NCBI GenBank assembly: GCA_963976625.1
Contig: CAXBLA010000027.1
Coordinates: 1 to 43,506 of the forward strand
DNA from: UBA1924 sp963976625
GTDB lineage: Bacteria > Planctomycetota > Phycisphaerae > Phycisphaerales > UBA1924
Reading direction: 5' to 3'
Length of the DNA: 43,506 nucleotides
Position numbers and translations under genes: made by a program. The first letter of the stretch is position 1. Each line of letters begins with the position of its first letter. The notes below the pieces were generated by a model, which saw only the letters and a list, made by a program, of their open reading frames with translations, was not told the DNA's origin and did not search any database. This document shows positions 41,756 to 43,506 of the stretch, one piece after another.

Positions 41756-42724
41756 CTAACTATTTCGAAGCGGAGGCGTAGAGCCCCGTAAATTTGGAAC
41801 TAAATATTCATAAGATTCGATGCCATCCGTCGCGCTATTTAGAACGAAAAAAAATGAAGTCATTTCGCTCCATGTGGGGCTAGAAAATGAATGAAGTATT
41901 GAGAGCGATTTTTCATTTATTGATTTTTTTGGCATTAGAATGCGTGGGTTGGTTGCAATTAACAAAAGACCTTCGTTTAGACATTTGCAGAATGATCCTG
42001 CAGCCAGATCCGGCAAACATAGTATGTCTTCGATAATTTTCGAATCATTATCCAAATTTGCATCGCCCAGCCAAAGATTGCCCATGTTGTGATGCAAATA
42101 CATACTGCTTATAGATTTGAATACTTTGTAGAGAGCGGTTTTACGCTTTTTTGAGTTCAAAATTTCGTCATTGTCTGTAATCCAAGTAACTTCTGAGTCC
42201 TCAGGTAAAAGACCAGAAATCAGCAGCGATACAAAATGAACCGTCCTACTAGTTTGCTCAGCAGTTTTCGCGGGAAGGGAATTCCAAGCCTTTACCATGC
42301 CTTGGTCCATGCCTTCAGCAAATTCAATTTTAGTTCCGTTGGTCAGACGAATTAGCTTGTTGTCTACGGCGATGGTCACCAAGGTGCCAGACAAGTACAA
42401 TTTAGCAAGTCGCAATATGTTCCTTGCGGCTATCATTCTTTTGTTGTCTCTCAAATTTTTATGACTGACTACCCTTCCGTCATTAATGTTGTCAAGCCGG
42501 TAAAGCCTTGCTTGATAATGGTATGTGTCAGCAATATTTCTATTTACAATCAAGAATGAATAAGTCTGATATCTTGAAGTTTTGTGCTGGCCGCTATAGT
42601 CGCTGAAAATTGTGTAACGATCAGATTTGAAGCTTGGAAGACGATTTGCGTCATCAGCTTGCTTCATCATCTGGCTTATATGATGTGTAGGACCCTGTAT
42701 TTCATTGTGCATTTCACGCCACAT
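41756..42724 (-). CDS. AT-rich hypothetical protein, possibly DUF3800/RNase-H-like
   Basis: A 322-aa protein. YTIFSDYSGQHKTSRYQTYS near residue 37 recalls the 'DeSG' strand of DUF3800, and VTWITDNDEILNSKKRKTAL with IEDILCLPDLAAGSFCKCL (about 235-255) recalls its later acidic motifs. An RNase H fold is therefore suspected, not proven. G+C in 42001-42060 is 22 of 60, far below the neighbours, so recent transfer is likely. It starts ten nt past the stop of the topoisomerase gene. TAATAT is six bases before the ATG at 42724. DUF3800 proteins often occur in mobile or defence settings. Confidence 0.75.
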   Translation of the reverse strand: MWREMHNEIQGPTHHISQMMKQADDANRLPSFKSDRYTIFSDYSGQHKTSRYQTYSFLIVNRNIADTYHYQARLYRLDNINDGRVVSHKNLRDNKRMIAARNILRLAKLYLSGTLVTIAVDNKLIRLTNGTKIEFAEGMDQGMVKAWNSLPAKTAEQTSRTVHFVSLLISGLLPEDSEVTWITDNDEILNSKKRKTALYKVFKSISSMYLHHNMGNLWLGDANLDNDSKIIEDILCLPDLAAGSFCKCLNEGLLLIATNPRILMPKKSINEKSLSILHSFSSPTWSEMTSFFFVLNSATDGIESYEYLVPNLRGSTPPLRNS

Positions 42725-42733
42725 AGAAGGATA

Positions 42734-43506
42734 TTACCCCAACCAGTCCTTCGCTTTGAGTCTTGCGGGGACATATTCCTCGGTGACATAGGAGATGTCT
42801 TTGGTGATGAGGGATTCGACTTCCATTTTGAAGCCGTTGGAGAGCATTTTTTTGATCTCTCTTTGCCACTGCTTGTCTTTTTCGAACCAGGGGTAGGCGG
42901 CGATCTGTTTTGCTCTTTTGATGTCGCGGTCGTTGAGGTCGATTTTGACATCGTCGGAGAGGCCGCAGCGTTCGAAGTCGATGGATCGGATGCCGAGGTA
43001 TTTGGCGTCTGGGATGGCGAGGCGTGAGGATTCGAATGCGAGGGAGATGGAGCCTTGCTTGATGACGGAGTAGATGTAGTGTCCCCAGGGGTCGCAGTCG
43101 AGGAGGCAGTAGACGGGGAGGTTGTGCTCTTTGTTGAGTCTGTGGAGCATTCGGCGGACGCCTCGGGTGGGTTGTCCGGAGCCTTCGGTGAGGATGCAGT
43201 TGTGCTTTTCCCAGAATCGGTCTTCGTTGAAGCGTTGCCAGACGGTGTCTTTTTCTACATGGAGGATGAACTTTGCTTTTACATCTTTGAACTGGATGAC
43301 TTCTGGTTCGCAGATGGAGGGGATTGCGTAGCCGCCGGAGCCCATTTTTTTGCAGTTGATTTCGTCGCCGTTGTCGACGACGGTGATGTTGCCGACCATG
43401 GTTCCTCGTTTTTTGGCGAAGATGTGGAGTTCTTCACGGAGTGAGCCGAGGGAGACTTCGAGGTCTTCGAGGATGCCGTCGGATTCGGTCTGGTCGTCGA
43501 ATGTTT
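42734..43506 (-). CDS. top6A: DNA topoisomerase VI subunit A (Spo11/TopoVIA), partial (runs off the right edge)
   Basis: The C-terminal about 257 codons of the DNA-cutting subunit of type IIB topoisomerase. Visible are FAKKRGTMVGNITVVDNGD, GSGGYAIPSICEPEVIQF, the Toprim Glu in HVEKDTVWQRF, NCILTEGSGQPTRGVRRMLH, the magnesium motif VYCLLDCDPWGHYIYSVIKQG (given here as LLDCDPWGHYIYSV) and the RLAIPDAKYLGIRSIDFER segment. All are diagnostic. The open frame continues beyond 43506, so an internal ATG at 43399 is not the start. The catalytic Tyr lies outside. A subunit B gene is expected upstream, outside the window. Topo VI is mainly archaeal and plant, with scattered bacterial cases including planctomycetes. 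Confidence 0.93.
   Translation of the reverse strand, partial: TFDDQTESDGILEDLEVSLGSLREELHIFAKKRGTMVGNITVVDNGDEINCKKMGSGGYAIPSICEPEVIQFKDVKAKFILHVEKDTVWQRFNEDRFWEKHNCILTEGSGQPTRGVRRMLHRLNKEHNLPVYCLLDCDPWGHYIYSVIKQGSISLAFESSRLAIPDAKYLGIRSIDFERCGLSDDVKIDLNDRDIKRAKQIAAYPWFEKDKQWQREIKKMLSNGFKMEVESLITKDISYVTEEYVPARLKAKDWLG

Noticed and set aside
1..43506. tRNA or rRNA genes
   Set aside because: No cloverleaf with a convincing T-arm and no rRNA-like conserved blocks were noticed on either strand. A covariance search would settle this.

Overview
The window looks like chromosomal DNA of a GC-rich Planctomycetota bacterium, most likely class Phycisphaerae. The evidence is lineage-typical rather than phylogenetic. 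Three secreted proteins end in the duplicated FFDVS-type 'GC' dockerin module (GC-type dockerin-anchored proteins). Six small secreted proteins end in a PEP-CTERM-like tail (VPAPS/VPLPS, one membrane segment, Arg-rich end). An ECF sigma factor is paired with a Ser/Thr kinase, and a bacterial topoisomerase VI A subunit is present.

Layout. 1-1.7 kb: kinase (cut by the left edge) and its ECF sigma factor, minus strand. 1.9-8.3 kb: an AT-richer LVIVD beta-propeller protein with a dockerin, a photolyase, and a broken secreted metalloprotease gene whose dockerin end lies in another frame. 8.7-11.7 kb: an unrecognised 400-aa protein and two PEP-CTERM proteins. 11.9-18.7 kb: a tightly overlapped TetR / outer-membrane factor / adaptor / RND pump operon. 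18.7-22.9 kb: a methionine-branch operon (trans-sulfuration enzyme, aspartate kinase, homoserine dehydrogenase, aspartate-semialdehyde dehydrogenase) behind a SAM-I/IV-type riboswitch. 23.1-28.3 kb: PEP-CTERM proteins around an alkaline-phosphatase-fold/TPR protein and a sulfotransferase-like protein. 28.5-30.8 kb: a four-gene membrane electron-transfer operon of unknown purpose. 30.8-35.3 kb: glycosyltransferase, flippase and a secreted endonuclease I with dockerin. 35.5-38.8 kb: DUF1801 protein, PEP-CTERM protein, alpha/beta hydrolase and a surface protein. 38.4-42.7 kb: an accessory patch of small genes, hairpin repeats, an Imm27-like immunity protein and an AT-rich gene. 42.7 kb to the right edge: topoisomerase VI subunit A.

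How the genes fit together. The methionine operon would supply homoserine-derived skeletons, and neither the kinase nor the dehydrogenase has an ACT domain. Control therefore seems to rest on the SAM riboswitch and on a hairpin holding the first ribosome binding site. The aspartate kinase stop codon lies inside the dinucleotide-binding motif of the dehydrogenase, and the dehydrogenase has no ordinary start codon upstream of that motif, so the two are probably one protein joined by a frameshift (programmed, mutational or a sequencing error). The Rieske/ferric-reductase-like operon is the best candidate for an uncharacterised system.

On a larger scale the plus strand is C-rich from the left edge to about 36 kb and strongly G-rich from about 37.8 kb, on genes of both orientations. 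This is an origin-type GC-skew switch. No dnaA or clear DnaA-box cluster was seen.
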